Shown one piece after another: positions 38,428 through 46,693 of a stretch of DNA of 64,000 bases (the first letter of the stretch is position 1; each line of letters begins with the position of its first letter). Origin of the DNA: Kiloniellaceae bacterium. Its GTDB lineage: Bacteria > Pseudomonadota > Alphaproteobacteria > Kiloniellales > J153. The notes under the pieces are model-generated. The model was given only the letters and a program-made list of their open reading frames with translations, searched no databases and was not told the origin of the DNA. The position numbers were made by a program, and so were the translations under genes. The stretch is from the NCBI GenBank assembly GCA_021776135.1, contig JAJFGL010000036.1, positions 62,001-126,000 on the forward strand, in the 5' to 3' direction.

Positions 38428-38713
38428 GTGCGCTCTCCCAAGTCATGAGATTAGCGACCGTAGATGGGAAAGTCGATGCTGTAAGGAATGCGCTCGAATG
38501 ACTGCTGTTGGCTATTTCCGGCCGCTCCGGCGCGCCCTCTGGCATGTCCGGAATGCCCCTAGCTTCAGACATTCCTGTGTCGATGTCCGGTCCTGAACCG
38601 GTTACGGCTGTTTAGAACTCCAAACCGGACGTGCCTGGGACTAGCTCCTGACGGCCGGAGATGACCCTTCTCGGACATCTGACGCGTCGTAACTTGCTTC
38701 GTCCTGCAGGGGC
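38428..38713. other. intergenic stretch between the cyclase and OYE genes
   Basis: I see no gene or clear regulatory site in these 286 bp, apart from a few CCGG-containing short inverted repeats (for example around 38590). It must contain the promoter of the cyclase gene and the end of the OYE transcript. Confidence 0.3.
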
Positions 38714-39952
38714 CTATTCAGGGCAGAACGGCGGATGTGAAAACTTCTCTCGCCATTTAATGCAACGTTGCGCATCACGTTCTTCATAAATGCGCATGGC
38801 AGATGGAAGGTCCAGCGTGAACGCATTCTCCCGATCCTCGCCCAAAGCTGTTAGTCGCATGGTGTACCAGGCCGTTATCCCACCCGGAGGTGCAGATTTG
38901 AATTTCGGAAAATCAGGGTCACCGCCTTCCTCGGTCAACCAGACCTTCGCAAGCCGAGGATCGAGAACCATGGCACGCGCTAGACCCACCATATCGACAG
39001 CGCCACTAGCCACTGCATCCACTGCCTGCTCACGCCTTTTGAACCCACCCGTCGCCATCAGAGGCACATTGGTTACCTCTTTTGCGCGTCGAGCAAACTC
39101 AAGAAAGTATGGCCCTCGACTCGAACCGTCGGAGCTTGCCTTCGCTCCGGGAAAATAGGTCCCTCCACTAATGTCGATCAAATCGACCGAGGTTTGATCG
39201 AGAAGGCGCACCACCTCTAAAGCTTCATCCTCTGACAATCCACCTTCCAGTTTGTCCGTCGAGTTGATCCTGATCGCGACGGGATACGACGGACCAACGG
39301 CACGCCGTACTTCGTCTATCACCTCAAGCACTATGCGGCATCGTGCTTCGATTGAACCGCCGTACCCATCGCTCCGGCGGTTAAACAATGGACATAGGAA
39401 TTGACTGAGTAAGAACCCGTGCCCAGCGTGAATCTGAACGCCGCTAAATCCTGCGTTCTTTGCGTATGCTGCGGTTCTTGCATACGTACCAGGTAATTCC
39501 TGGATTTCTTCAACAGACATACTCGCACATTGAAGACCTTCGATATCCAGCGCAGATGGCCCCTTCGGCTGACTAATCGGCTGATGCGAAAGGGCACCGG
39601 CATGACCGAGTTGCGGCCATAGATTAGCGCCCTCTATCACGGCTCGTTTGACCAATGACTGTATTGCCTGCTGATCGGTATGCGCTCCGAACACCAGATT
39701 TCCCGGTTTCTCCGGAAAGCGAGGGTCCCCTTGCACTTCACCGATGATTGACACCGCGGCTCCGCCTTCCGCCCATCTTTCGTAAAGTCGAACCTGCGCC
39801 TCGGTGGGATCACCCTCACCGTTGCCAAGCGAATCTGACATTGCTGATTTTGCGAGTCGATTTCTTAGAACCGCGCCACACGGAAGCTCCAGCGAGCTTC
39901 GAAGGACATGATTGGGATTTAACGTTTCGCGCTCCAAGGTTTGTCGACTCAT
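38714..39952 (-). CDS. NADH:flavin oxidoreductase, Old Yellow Enzyme family
   Basis: This 412-residue FMN-dependent TIM-barrel enzyme shows RNRLAKSAMSDSLG near residue 30, WPQLGHAGAL around the FMN Gln, VQIHAGHGFLLSQFLCPLFN with the substrate-binding His-x-x-His pair, RRSDGYGGSIEARCRIVLEV and the phosphate site MATGGFKRREQAVDAVASG. It reduces activated C=C bonds of electrophiles such as enones with NAD(P)H. Its GC content seems lower than that of neighbours. An ArsR regulator gene lies directly upstream and shares an operator-like sequence, suggesting induction by an electrophile or metal. It is within the putative island. Confidence 0.92.
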   Translation of the reverse strand: MSRQTLERETLNPNHVLRSSLELPCGAVLRNRLAKSAMSDSLGNGEGDPTEAQVRLYERWAEGGAAVSIIGEVQGDPRFPEKPGNLVFGAHTDQQAIQSLVKRAVIEGANLWPQLGHAGALSHQPISQPKGPSALDIEGLQCASMSVEEIQELPGTYARTAAYAKNAGFSGVQIHAGHGFLLSQFLCPLFNRRSDGYGGSIEARCRIVLEVIDEVRRAVGPSYPVAIRINSTDKLEGGLSEDEALEVVRLLDQTSVDLIDISGGTYFPGAKASSDGSSRGPYFLEFARRAKEVTNVPLMATGGFKRREQAVDAVASGAVDMVGLARAMVLDPRLAKVWLTEEGGDPDFPKFKSAPPGGITAWYTMRLTALGEDRENAFTLDLPSAMRIYEERDAQRCIKWREKFSHPPFCPE

Positions 39953-39965
39953 CTTAGTTCCACCT

Positions 39966-39981
39966 ATCGAGATATTTCTAT
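39966..39981. promoter_or_regulatory. operator-like site upstream of the OYE gene
   Basis: ATCGAGATATTTCTAT matches 14 of 16 positions of the perfect palindrome found before the ArsR gene (40352-40367). It lies 13 bp upstream of the OYE start, a place where bound repressor would block initiation. Confidence 0.55.
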
Positions 39982-40040
39982 TTTTCGGTTTACCAGGTTA
40001 TCCTTAGTTCGTGTGTTTTGAACTCATGCCCTGCCGCGCC

Positions 40041-40349
40041 TTATGGCTTCAAAAGCTCTTTCTCAACCGCGCTCAGGAACGCGCGTATGGCGTCTTCGTC
40101 GCGGCGGTAGAAGGTAAACTGCCCGTGACGCTCGGAGATCACCAATCCGGCCTGCTTCAGCAGGCCCATGTAGTTCGAGATCGTGGATTGCGACAAACAG
40201 GCTTTTTCCTGGATGTAGGCGACGCACATCCCTTCCAGATCCGCGTGCTCAGCCAACGCTGGCGGAAAATTCGATCTATCCTTGAGCCAGTCGAGGATCT
40301 TGCGCCGAACAGGGTTATTGAGTGCGGCATTCGCTTTATCTAGGTCCAT
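40041..40349 (-). CDS. ArsR/SmtB-family winged-helix repressor
   Basis: The product has 102 residues from the ATG at 40349 (MDLDKANAALNNPVRRKILD). The recognition helix region is LSQSTISNYMGLLKQAGLVI, with the winged hairpin SERHGQFTFYRRDE. Two cysteines (EGMCVAYI and EKACLSQS) sit near the alpha3 position used by thiol or metal sensors of the family, so electrophile, thiol or metalloid sensing is possible. The in-frame TTG at 40388 would place the palindrome inside the coding region and is less likely. It probably represses itself and the OYE gene. Confidence 0.88.
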   Translation of the reverse strand: MDLDKANAALNNPVRRKILDWLKDRSNFPPALAEHADLEGMCVAYIQEKACLSQSTISNYMGLLKQAGLVISERHGQFTFYRRDEDAIRAFLSAVEKELLKP

Positions 40350-40351
40350 AT

Positions 40352-40367
40352 ATCGAGATATCTCGAT
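40352..40367. promoter_or_regulatory. perfect 16-bp palindromic operator at the ArsR start
   Basis: ATCGAGATATCTCGAT is exactly self-complementary and ends 2 bp before the ArsR ATG. A near copy precedes the OYE gene (39966-39981). The pair is the probable binding site of the ArsR protein for auto- and OYE repression. Confidence 0.65.
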
Positions 40368-40972
40368 TTCTCGTCCAATGACAAGCAATCTCTCTCATCG
40401 GCTATTGACTCCCTCTTCGCGGGTCGATGATCGGTTCGCATGTCCGAAAGTGGCTATGAGCGCCATTGACGGGCAGTTCACGTTAACGGCCGCAAAGCCC
40501 CCAACTGCGGAAGAGAATGCCCGAAACTGAGAATTCCAACCGCCTTGTTCTGCTATGCCCCCAGGTCCAGGCACAAATTTTGCGTGGCCGCGAAGGAAGA
40601 TCGTGACCCTTAGCCGTCATATTAGCCATCGCGGTGGCTCGTCAGGCTTGGGATGACAAAGCACACATCTTATGCCGGAAGCCGCCACAGCCGGTTTAAG
40701 CCGAGAACTGGATGCCGTTTACCCGCTAGGCGACACCACTTACGAGTAAAGGCCCTGATTCACTAGCATGGCTGCCGTAACTTCAAGTACTGCCCCCGCA
40801 ATCATTTAAGGTTGCCCCGCGAACAGCTGGGATTTCTGGGTAATCATTCGATCAATTTCCCGGGCCCGCAATCATTACGGTGGGCCAGTCTTCGGACGAT
40901 CATGCCAGTCGCGCCGGAACGCCGCGTTATCTCACGATTACCGGCGTAAGACGCCATCGCGAGGCGATTGTC
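40368..40972. other. gene-free stretch before the amide operon
   Basis: No convincing gene is present in these 600 bp. A 12-bp direct repeat (CCCGCAATCATT) occurs at 40795-40806 and 40865-40876, exactly 70 bp apart. A weak sigma54-like pair (GGCAC...TTGC) is present at 40570-40583. I cannot assign functions to either. Confidence 0.35.
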
Positions 40973-41003
40973 TTGACACGCCTGTCGCAATTTGTGTTAG
41001 ATA
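40973..41003 (+). promoter_or_regulatory. sigma70-type promoter of the amide operon
   Basis: A perfect -35 hexamer TTGACA (40973-40978) is followed by TTAGAT or TAGATA at an 18-19 bp spacing (ending at 41003). Transcription would begin near 41010 and produce a leader of about 180 nt that contains the hairpins and terminator described next. Confidence 0.55.
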
Positions 41004-41082
41004 TACAAAGACAGCGCCTTGGTTTAACTCTTTCGCCACGGCAGCCGGGCAACCGGCGAACGAAAAAACAATTGGAAACACT

Positions 41083-41121
41083 GATCCAAGGGAGCGCCCT
41101 TGGATCGGGCAATGAAGCCCG
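41083..41121 (+). promoter_or_regulatory. putative ANTAR-target tandem hairpins (antiterminator)
   Basis: Two adjacent hairpins lie in the leader. The first (41083-41106) is a perfect 10-bp stem, GATCCAAGGG paired with CCCTTGGATC around AGCG. The second (41106-41121) is CGGGC-AATGAA-GCCCG, a 5-bp stem with a six-base loop having A at position 1 and G at position 4, as in known ANTAR RNA targets. Its 3' arm is also the 5' arm of the terminator at 41115-41151, so the two structures exclude each other. The first loop does not show the A1/G4 pattern. The ANTAR protein is encoded downstream (42415). Confidence 0.6.
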
Positions 41122-41151
41122 GGCCACAAAGTGTGGCTGCGGGCTTTTTTT
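41115..41151 (+). terminator. Rho-independent terminator / attenuator in the amide operon leader
   Basis: AAGCCCG...GGCCACA pairs with TGTGGCT...GCGGGCTT around a three-base loop, giving a stem of about 13 pairs with a small internal mismatch, followed by a run of T residues (41145-41151). It lies between the promoter and the first gene and would stop transcription unless the overlapping hairpin forms. Confidence 0.8.
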
Positions 41152-41191
41152 ATGTGACGGAATAGGGCCTTGGTGATTCAGGGAGGCTGAA

Positions 41192-42418
41192 GTGGGGATG
41201 TCCTCGCGGCGAGGGAAAGGGCGAAGTGGACCAGACATACCGGTCGGCGTGGTCTTTTCCTCGACCGGCTCCTACGGCACCGTCGGCAAAGAGATGTTAC
41301 ACGGCGCGTTGCTCGCTATCGAAGAAGTCAATCTTAACTCCGACTTCGATTTTACCTTTGCGCCCAAGGTTGCGAACCCTGCCGGTGATCTGAATCAGTA
41401 CCGCCTGCTGTGCGAGGACATGCTTCGGACCCAAGGGGTACGCCATGTTGTTGGCTGCTATACATCCTCTAGCCGCAAAGAAGTTTTGCCCGTTTTTGAG
41501 AAGCTGGATGCGCTGCTTTGGTATCCCTCCCACTACGAGGGATTCGAGAGCTGTAATAATGTGATCTACACGGGCGCGGCGCCGAACCAGCATATCGTCC
41601 CGCTGATCGACTACATGCTGCGCAATCACGGCAACCGGGTTTATTGCATTGGCTCCAACTATATCTGGGCGTGGGAAAATAACCGTATCATGCGCGAGAT
41701 CGTGCTGGGCTGTAACGGTGCCGTTGCCGCAGAGAAATACCTGCCCGTGGGCTCAACCGACATTGCGCACGTGATCGACGAGATCGCCGAAACGCAACCC
41801 AATTTCATTTTCAGCACGCTTATCGGCGAATCCTCCTATGCCTTCTTGCGTGCCTATTACAAAGCCGGCCGGTGCAACGCGTTGTTCGATCCGGCGGCCA
41901 TGCCGGTGACAAGTTGCAATCTCTCTGAGCCCGAATTGCTTGCGGTTGGCGGCCAGGCGGCGCAGGGGCACATCGCATCCAGCGTCTACTTCCAGAGCAA
42001 GAATCGGACCGAAAACCACGCCTTTGTCTCACGCTTCAAGGCCTGCTACGGTGCCGACAAGGTGACCTCGGCGGACGCCGAAGCCTCCTATATCGCGGTC
42101 ATTCTGCTGGCGCGCGCGATTCAGGCAGCCCAGTCGACTGAAATCGAGGCGGTGAAGCAGGCGGTCTACGATTGCGAGTTGGAGGCGCCGCAAGGCTTGG
42201 TTCATCTCGATCCAGACAATAACCATAGCTACCTGACGCCATCACTCGGTCGCTCTAGCGCCGATGGCGATTTCGATATCATTTGGACCGCCGACGCGCC
42301 GGTAAAGCCGGACCCTTATATGGTGCGCTTTGACGTGCGCCGGTTCTTCGACAAGCTGAACCGCGATGGCGGCGGCACGATGGCGAACCCAGGGCCGGCG
42401 TTGAGGGTGGTCACGTGA
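41192..42418 (+). CDS. amiC: AmiC-like amide sensor (periplasmic-binding fold, cytosolic)
   Basis: This 408-residue protein has the type I periplasmic-binding fold of branched-chain/urea receptors (VGVVFSSTGSYGTVGKEMLH, GCYTSSSRKEVLPVFEKLDA) but lacks a signal peptide. That is the property of AmiC, which binds short amides and holds the antiterminator AmiR inactive. It is immediately followed, with a 4-bp overlap, by an AmiR-like gene. The start may be GTG 41192 or ATG 41198; GGGAGG at 41181 suits either. Its ligand is probably formamide, acetamide or urea, judging from the downstream genes. Confidence 0.85.
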   Translation: MGMSSRRGKGRSGPDIPVGVVFSSTGSYGTVGKEMLHGALLAIEEVNLNSDFDFTFAPKVANPAGDLNQYRLLCEDMLRTQGVRHVVGCYTSSSRKEVLPVFEKLDALLWYPSHYEGFESCNNVIYTGAAPNQHIVPLIDYMLRNHGNRVYCIGSNYIWAWENNRIMREIVLGCNGAVAAEKYLPVGSTDIAHVIDEIAETQPNFIFSTLIGESSYAFLRAYYKAGRCNALFDPAAMPVTSCNLSEPELLAVGGQAAQGHIASSVYFQSKNRTENHAFVSRFKACYGADKVTSADAEASYIAVILLARAIQAAQSTEIEAVKQAVYDCELEAPQGLVHLDPDNNHSYLTPSLGRSSADGDFDIIWTADAPVKPDPYMVRFDVRRFFDKLNRDGGGTMANPGPALRVVT

Positions 42419-43047
42419 GAAAGTTGAGCCTGCCGAATTTTCGCGGCTGCAACGCCCTGGTGTTGCATCGCCCCGATAGTAACAGCGAGACGCTGATTCG
42501 GCAGTTGGAGAGCCTAGGCCTGACCGCGTGCCGCAAGTGGCCAGCGGACGATGTCTCCGCCGAGGGGGTGGACGTCGTCTTCTTCGACGCCGATCTCGGC
42601 TATGACGGCCTCTTCGCCTGGCCGACGAGCCAAGCGCCAATACCACTGATTGCGGTGATGGGATCGGAGGCGCCCGGCCGCATCGAATGGACCTTGGCGC
42701 AGGCGCCCTCGGCGTATCTGATCAAACCGATCGGCTCGACCGGGGTATTCAGTGCCCTGGCCATCGCCTTTCGCACCTTCGAAACCCAACAGCGGCTTCA
42801 CCTAACCCTGGCCGACCTCACACGGCGCGTTGAGGCCCGGCCAGTTCTGTTCAAGGCGATCCTCGTCGTCATGGAAGGCTTTAGCGTTAACGATGCCGAG
42901 GCCTATCAATTACTACGCACCAACAGCATGAAGCATCGGGTCTCAATCGAGGAGTTGAGCAGCCTGATCGTGGGGGATCCCGATTCTGTTCGGGACCTGA
43001 TGGAAAACGCAAACCGGCGGATCTTGCGCCAAGCCACGCGCGGCTAG
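42415..43047 (+). CDS. amiR: AmiR-like transcription antiterminator (ANTAR domain)
   Basis: This 210-residue protein has an N-terminal pseudo-receiver-like domain (residues 1-125) without the full phosphorylation site, a coiled segment (LTLADLTRRVEARPV) and a C-terminal ANTAR domain. The latter reads AILVVMEGFSVNDAEAYQLL then RTNSMKHRVSIEELSSLIVG, matching the three-helix RNA-binding signature. It begins with GTG overlapping the amiC stop. It should bind the leader hairpin at 41106-41121 and prevent termination when AmiC releases it. Confidence 0.88.
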   Translation: MRKLSLPNFRGCNALVLHRPDSNSETLIRQLESLGLTACRKWPADDVSAEGVDVVFFDADLGYDGLFAWPTSQAPIPLIAVMGSEAPGRIEWTLAQAPSAYLIKPIGSTGVFSALAIAFRTFETQQRLHLTLADLTRRVEARPVLFKAILVVMEGFSVNDAEAYQLLRTNSMKHRVSIEELSSLIVGDPDSVRDLMENANRRILRQATRG

Positions 43048-43138
43048 GCATCTACAAAATGGCCGCGGCGCCGCAGCGCGAGAGCGAGGCGACATCCGGC
43101 TAAGAGACTGTACCGCCGACAACGACAGGGAGTGTCAA

Positions 43139-44671
43139 ATGACAAAGCGCAAAGATATTACACCAAGCCCAGAGGCAGAGACCAAGACCCAGGGCTCTGC
43201 TGCCGAGGCGGAAGTCGCGACCTCTACGGGAATCCCGCGGCGTGCGTTCATGACCGGCACCGCCGCGACCGTTACCGCCGCCGCTGTCCTGCCCAATCTA
43301 CGCATGGCACGCGCCGCAGAAACCGGCCCGGTCAAGATTGGGCACATTGAGGATCTTTCCGGCAACCTCGCCGTATACGGTGTGCAGAAGTATCATGCCG
43401 CTCTGCTTGCGGTTAAGGAGATCAATGAAGGAAAGACCCTCAAAGGCGGACCCGTCGGTTCCGGAGGACTCGGTTCGATGGCCAAATTCGCCGCCGCGCC
43501 GCCGGTGATGGGAAATGGTGACAAGGACCTCAAGTACGTAAGCGATGGTGGCGCCATGACAGGCGCGGGCATGGCTTTTGTCGAAGACGAAGACGTGCTT
43601 GTGGACTCAGGGGACTCCGGTTTGCTCGGCCGCGAAGTGGAACTTATTGCACCGGACGGGCAATCCAATAACAACATATGGCAACAGCTTACCCGGCGCC
43701 TGATCCTGGAAGACAAGGTAGATTGCCTGGTCGCGGGTTTCACCAGTGCCGAAAGAGAGGCGATCCGTCCGATCGTCGATCAGCATAAGCAACTTTATAT
43801 CTATACCAACCAGTATGAGGGCGGCGTCGCCGACTCCAACACCTTCTGCACCGGTGCCATCGTCGAGCAGCAAGTCATACCGGTGGTCGACTACATGATT
43901 CAGAAATTCGGACCGCGGGTCTATACCATTGCGGCCGATTACAACTTCGGTCAGCTGACCGCGGCCTGGACCAAGGCCTTTGCGCCTCTCGTCGGTGGCG
44001 AGATTATCGAAGAGGAGTTCGTGCCGCTTAGCGTCTCTGACTTCACCACCTCAATCGCGCGTATTCAAGCCGCGAAGCCCGATTGGGTCTTCACGCTCTT
44101 GGTCGGATCTAACCAGTCGAACTACTACCCACAGGCCGCTGCGGCTGGCTTGGAATATCCGATGGCCTCAACGGTCAACATGGCACAGGGTTACGAGCAC
44201 CGGCGGTTCGCACCGCCGTCCCTGAATCGCATGTACAACTGCGTCAATTACATCGAGGAAATCCCGACGGTTCGTAACCGGGCCTTCGTCAAGCGCTGGT
44301 ACGAGATGTTCCCGGACGATCCCTATATCGGCCAGATGGCGCAGAATACCTATTTCTCGATCCATCTCTACGCCCTGGCGGCGCGGCTTGCCGGCACGAC
44401 GGACCAGGAGACGGTGAAAAAGGCCCTGGAGTCCGGGCTCACTATCGAAGCGCCGGAGGGGGCCGTGTTCCTCGAGCCGTCAACCCACCACTGTTCGCAT
44501 TACATCCGCCTCGCGACCGCGGACGCCAATCACAATGTCAGCTTCGTGCGTGAGTGGCCGAGCATTCAGCCTTGGTGGCTCCAGCGTGTCGGGGTTAACC
44601 TAGTGAAGCACAAGGAATACAAGCAGTATATTCCTGATGAGGATCCCTTCTTCACGATGTTCGCCAAGTAG
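43139..44671 (+). CDS. amide/urea ABC transporter substrate-binding protein
   Basis: This 510-residue protein is longer than ordinary receptors. The N-terminus carries a Tat-type signal with the double arginine in GIPRRAFMTGTAATVTAAAV, then the receptor fold starting VKIGHIEDLSGNLAVYG. The mid-region VAGFTSAEREAIRPIVDQHK and the PDWVFTLLVGSNQSNYYPQA segment match the UrtA/FmdD group. An inserted segment (residues 105-160) explains the length. It is the periplasmic receptor for the four transport genes downstream. AGGGAG precedes the ATG. Confidence 0.9.
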   Translation: MTKRKDITPSPEAETKTQGSAAEAEVATSTGIPRRAFMTGTAATVTAAAVLPNLRMARAAETGPVKIGHIEDLSGNLAVYGVQKYHAALLAVKEINEGKTLKGGPVGSGGLGSMAKFAAAPPVMGNGDKDLKYVSDGGAMTGAGMAFVEDEDVLVDSGDSGLLGREVELIAPDGQSNNNIWQQLTRRLILEDKVDCLVAGFTSAEREAIRPIVDQHKQLYIYTNQYEGGVADSNTFCTGAIVEQQVIPVVDYMIQKFGPRVYTIAADYNFGQLTAAWTKAFAPLVGGEIIEEEFVPLSVSDFTTSIARIQAAKPDWVFTLLVGSNQSNYYPQAAAAGLEYPMASTVNMAQGYEHRRFAPPSLNRMYNCVNYIEEIPTVRNRAFVKRWYEMFPDDPYIGQMAQNTYFSIHLYALAARLAGTTDQETVKKALESGLTIEAPEGAVFLEPSTHHCSHYIRLATADANHNVSFVREWPSIQPWWLQRVGVNLVKHKEYKQYIPDEDPFFTMFAK

Positions 44672-44687
44672 AAGAAGTTGTGACGGT

Positions 44688-44718
44688 GCTCCGGCCGGGC
44701 CTGTGGTCCGGCCGGAGC
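44688..44718 (+). promoter_or_regulatory. strong intercistronic hairpin
   Basis: GCTCCGGCCGG (44688-44698) and CCGGCCGGAGC (44708-44718) form a perfect 11-bp stem with a 9-nt loop, located between the receptor gene and the first permease gene. There is no T tract. Such hairpins commonly protect upstream mRNA from 3' exonucleases or terminate part of the transcripts, so that the receptor is made in excess. Confidence 0.6.
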
Positions 44719-44747
44719 AACCAAGTTTCGGATAGCCGGGGTTCGCG

Positions 44748-45647
44748 ATGGATGTAATGCCGCTGGTGCTGAGCCTGCTGTATCAATTTGGCACAGGGGC
44801 CGCATTCTTATTTTTGGCCGCCCTCGGGCTGGTCGTTATTCTCGGCATGATGAATATCATCAACCTGGCCCACGGCGAGTTGATGATGATTGGGGCCTAT
44901 ACGGCGACCCTTACCTATCATGCCGGTGTCCCCTTTTGGCTGTCGGTGATCCTCAGCTTTTTCGTCGCGGCAGCTTTCGGTGCCGTGCTGGAACTGCTGA
45001 TCGTCAGGCGGTTCTATGGCCGCCAGTTGGGTGCTCTGGTCGTTACCTGGGGCGTCAGTTTGGTACTCGGACAGGGGACGCTTCTCTTCTTCGGTCCCTT
45101 CCTGCCGTCGATTGGGATTCCCGGCGGCTCGTTCTCTTATGGAGATTTCTCGTTTTCGGCCTATTGGCTTATACTGGTCTTGATATCCCTGCTGCTCATA
45201 CTGGGGCTTTGGTGGCTCTATAACCGCACACCCTACGGGTTGCAGGCCAAGGCGACGATGCAGAATGCCGACATGGCGAGAAGCCTCGGCGTTCGAACGC
45301 CTCTCATCTACACCTTGACCTTCAGTTTGGGCGCTGGCCTCGCTGGCCTCAGCGGCGCCCTGCTGGCACCGACCGTCACCATCGCGCCCTTCATGGGCCA
45401 GCAGTTCGTCGCGCCCGCCTTCATAACCGTCGTGGTCGGCGGTTCCGCTAACGTGATCGCCGGCGCGGTCGCTAGCAGCGCAATCCTGGCCGCGGTCAAA
45501 ACACCGATCGGAATGGCCTTCGGCGCATTTTCGGGCACCGTCGCCCTGCTGCTGGCAGCTCTGATCATTATCCGCATCATGCCGAACGGGATTTCCGCGT
45601 CGCTGCAGAAATACTTCAACCGTCGCGCGGGGGGGGCAATGCGGTGA
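44748..45647 (+). CDS. branched-chain/urea-type ABC permease (UrtB/LivH-like)
   Basis: This 299-residue integral membrane protein has about eight helices. Conserved segments are IINLAHGELMMIGAYTATL near residue 40 and GLQAKATMQNADMARSLGVR, the EAA-like cytoplasmic loop that contacts the ATPases. It forms the channel with the permease encoded next; the genes overlap by 4 bp. The annotation as amide transporter follows from the operon, not from the protein itself. Confidence 0.9.
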   Translation: MDVMPLVLSLLYQFGTGAAFLFLAALGLVVILGMMNIINLAHGELMMIGAYTATLTYHAGVPFWLSVILSFFVAAAFGAVLELLIVRRFYGRQLGALVVTWGVSLVLGQGTLLFFGPFLPSIGIPGGSFSYGDFSFSAYWLILVLISLLLILGLWWLYNRTPYGLQAKATMQNADMARSLGVRTPLIYTLTFSLGAGLAGLSGALLAPTVTIAPFMGQQFVAPAFITVVVGGSANVIAGAVASSAILAAVKTPIGMAFGAFSGTVALLLAALIIIRIMPNGISASLQKYFNRRAGGAMR

Positions 45648-46687
45648 AAACGATCATTGGCCTGATCTCCGGGGGCGGCGATATCGGTCGAACGCGCGTG
45701 TTCTGGATCGGCTTCGGGGTGATCGTTTTGCTGTTCCTTCTTTACCCGACGCAAACGTCCGCGTTCCGGGTATCGAATGTTTCCTATTATCTGCTCAACA
45801 TCCCACTCGGTCTTGGCATGGCCTTACTGTGGGGGTATTGCGGCGTGCTGAGTTTCGGCCATGTGGCTTACTTTGGGATCGCCGGCTACACCTACGGGGT
45901 TATAGCCGGTAATATGACGGAAAATCCCCTTGGTCCCCTTGCCGGCGTCGCTGGCGGGCTCCTCGCGAGCGCGTTCATCGCCGGTATCTTCGGTTACTTC
46001 GTGTTCTACGCACGAGTCCAGAAGTGGATCATCCCGATCTTGACCCTTGTCTTGACGCTTCTGCTCGAGACTTTCCTCGGCCAGACGGCCGGTTACCAGT
46101 GGCGCATCGGCTCGGTCCTACTCGGCGGCTACAATGGAATGACGGGAATTCCCTGGTTCCAATTGGGCGGGTTCGTTTTCGAAGGTTATTCTTTCTATTA
46201 TCTTTGCCTTTTTGTTGTCCTGGCCTGCTATTTCAGCCTACGGATGCTGGTCAATTCCAACTTTGGTCAGGTCATCGTCGCCATCCGTGAGGACGAGGTA
46301 CGGACCGAGCTGCTCGGCTATGATATTCGCGCCCGGCAATGGGTCGTCTTTGTCCTGTCGGCCATGCTCGCGGGCCTCAGCGGGCTGCTTTATGTCCAGT
46401 GGGGCAACTACATCACTCCCAGCCAGGTCGGGCTGCTGCAAGCAGCTCTGCCAGTCATCTGGGCCGCGGTCGGCGGGACCACGAGCTTGCTGGCCGTGGT
46501 CATTTCGGCCTTCACCCTCAACTGGGTCACCTACACCCTGTCGTCGCAGGGTAATCAGTACGCCATGGTGATCATTGGCACGCTGCTGGTCGTGACCATG
46601 CTGTTCTTCCCGCGCGGTATCGTCGTCATGGTGGCTGAACGCCTCGGACGCTTGACGACGCGGCGCACGGCACCATCAAAGCCATAG
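45644..46687 (+). CDS. branched-chain/urea-type ABC permease (UrtC/LivM-like)
   Basis: This 347-residue permease starts with GTG overlapping the previous stop. The LivM-type hallmarks are YCGVLSFGHVAYFGIAGYTY and VIVAIREDEVRTELLGYDIR, followed by LSGLLYVQWGNYITPSQVGL. It pairs with the previous permease. The segment TVGYQWRIGS-like 'TAGYQWRIGSVLLGGYNGMT' resembles urea/amide rather than leucine systems. Confidence 0.9.
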   Translation: MKTIIGLISGGGDIGRTRVFWIGFGVIVLLFLLYPTQTSAFRVSNVSYYLLNIPLGLGMALLWGYCGVLSFGHVAYFGIAGYTYGVIAGNMTENPLGPLAGVAGGLLASAFIAGIFGYFVFYARVQKWIIPILTLVLTLLLETFLGQTAGYQWRIGSVLLGGYNGMTGIPWFQLGGFVFEGYSFYYLCLFVVLACYFSLRMLVNSNFGQVIVAIREDEVRTELLGYDIRARQWVVFVLSAMLAGLSGLLYVQWGNYITPSQVGLLQAALPVIWAAVGGTTSLLAVVISAFTLNWVTYTLSSQGNQYAMVIIGTLLVVTMLFFPRGIVVMVAERLGRLTTRRTAPSKP

Positions 46688-46693
46688 GGCCGG

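Noticed and set aside
40569-40584. Sigma54-like promoter (GGCAC...TTGC) before the amide operon
   Set aside because: It deviates at three consensus positions and lies 600 bp from the first gene, while a better sigma70 promoter exists at 40973.
41083-41106. First leader hairpin as a canonical ANTAR loop
   Set aside because: Its loop is AGCG (or GAGCGC), which lacks A at position 1 and G at position 4; only the second hairpin fits.
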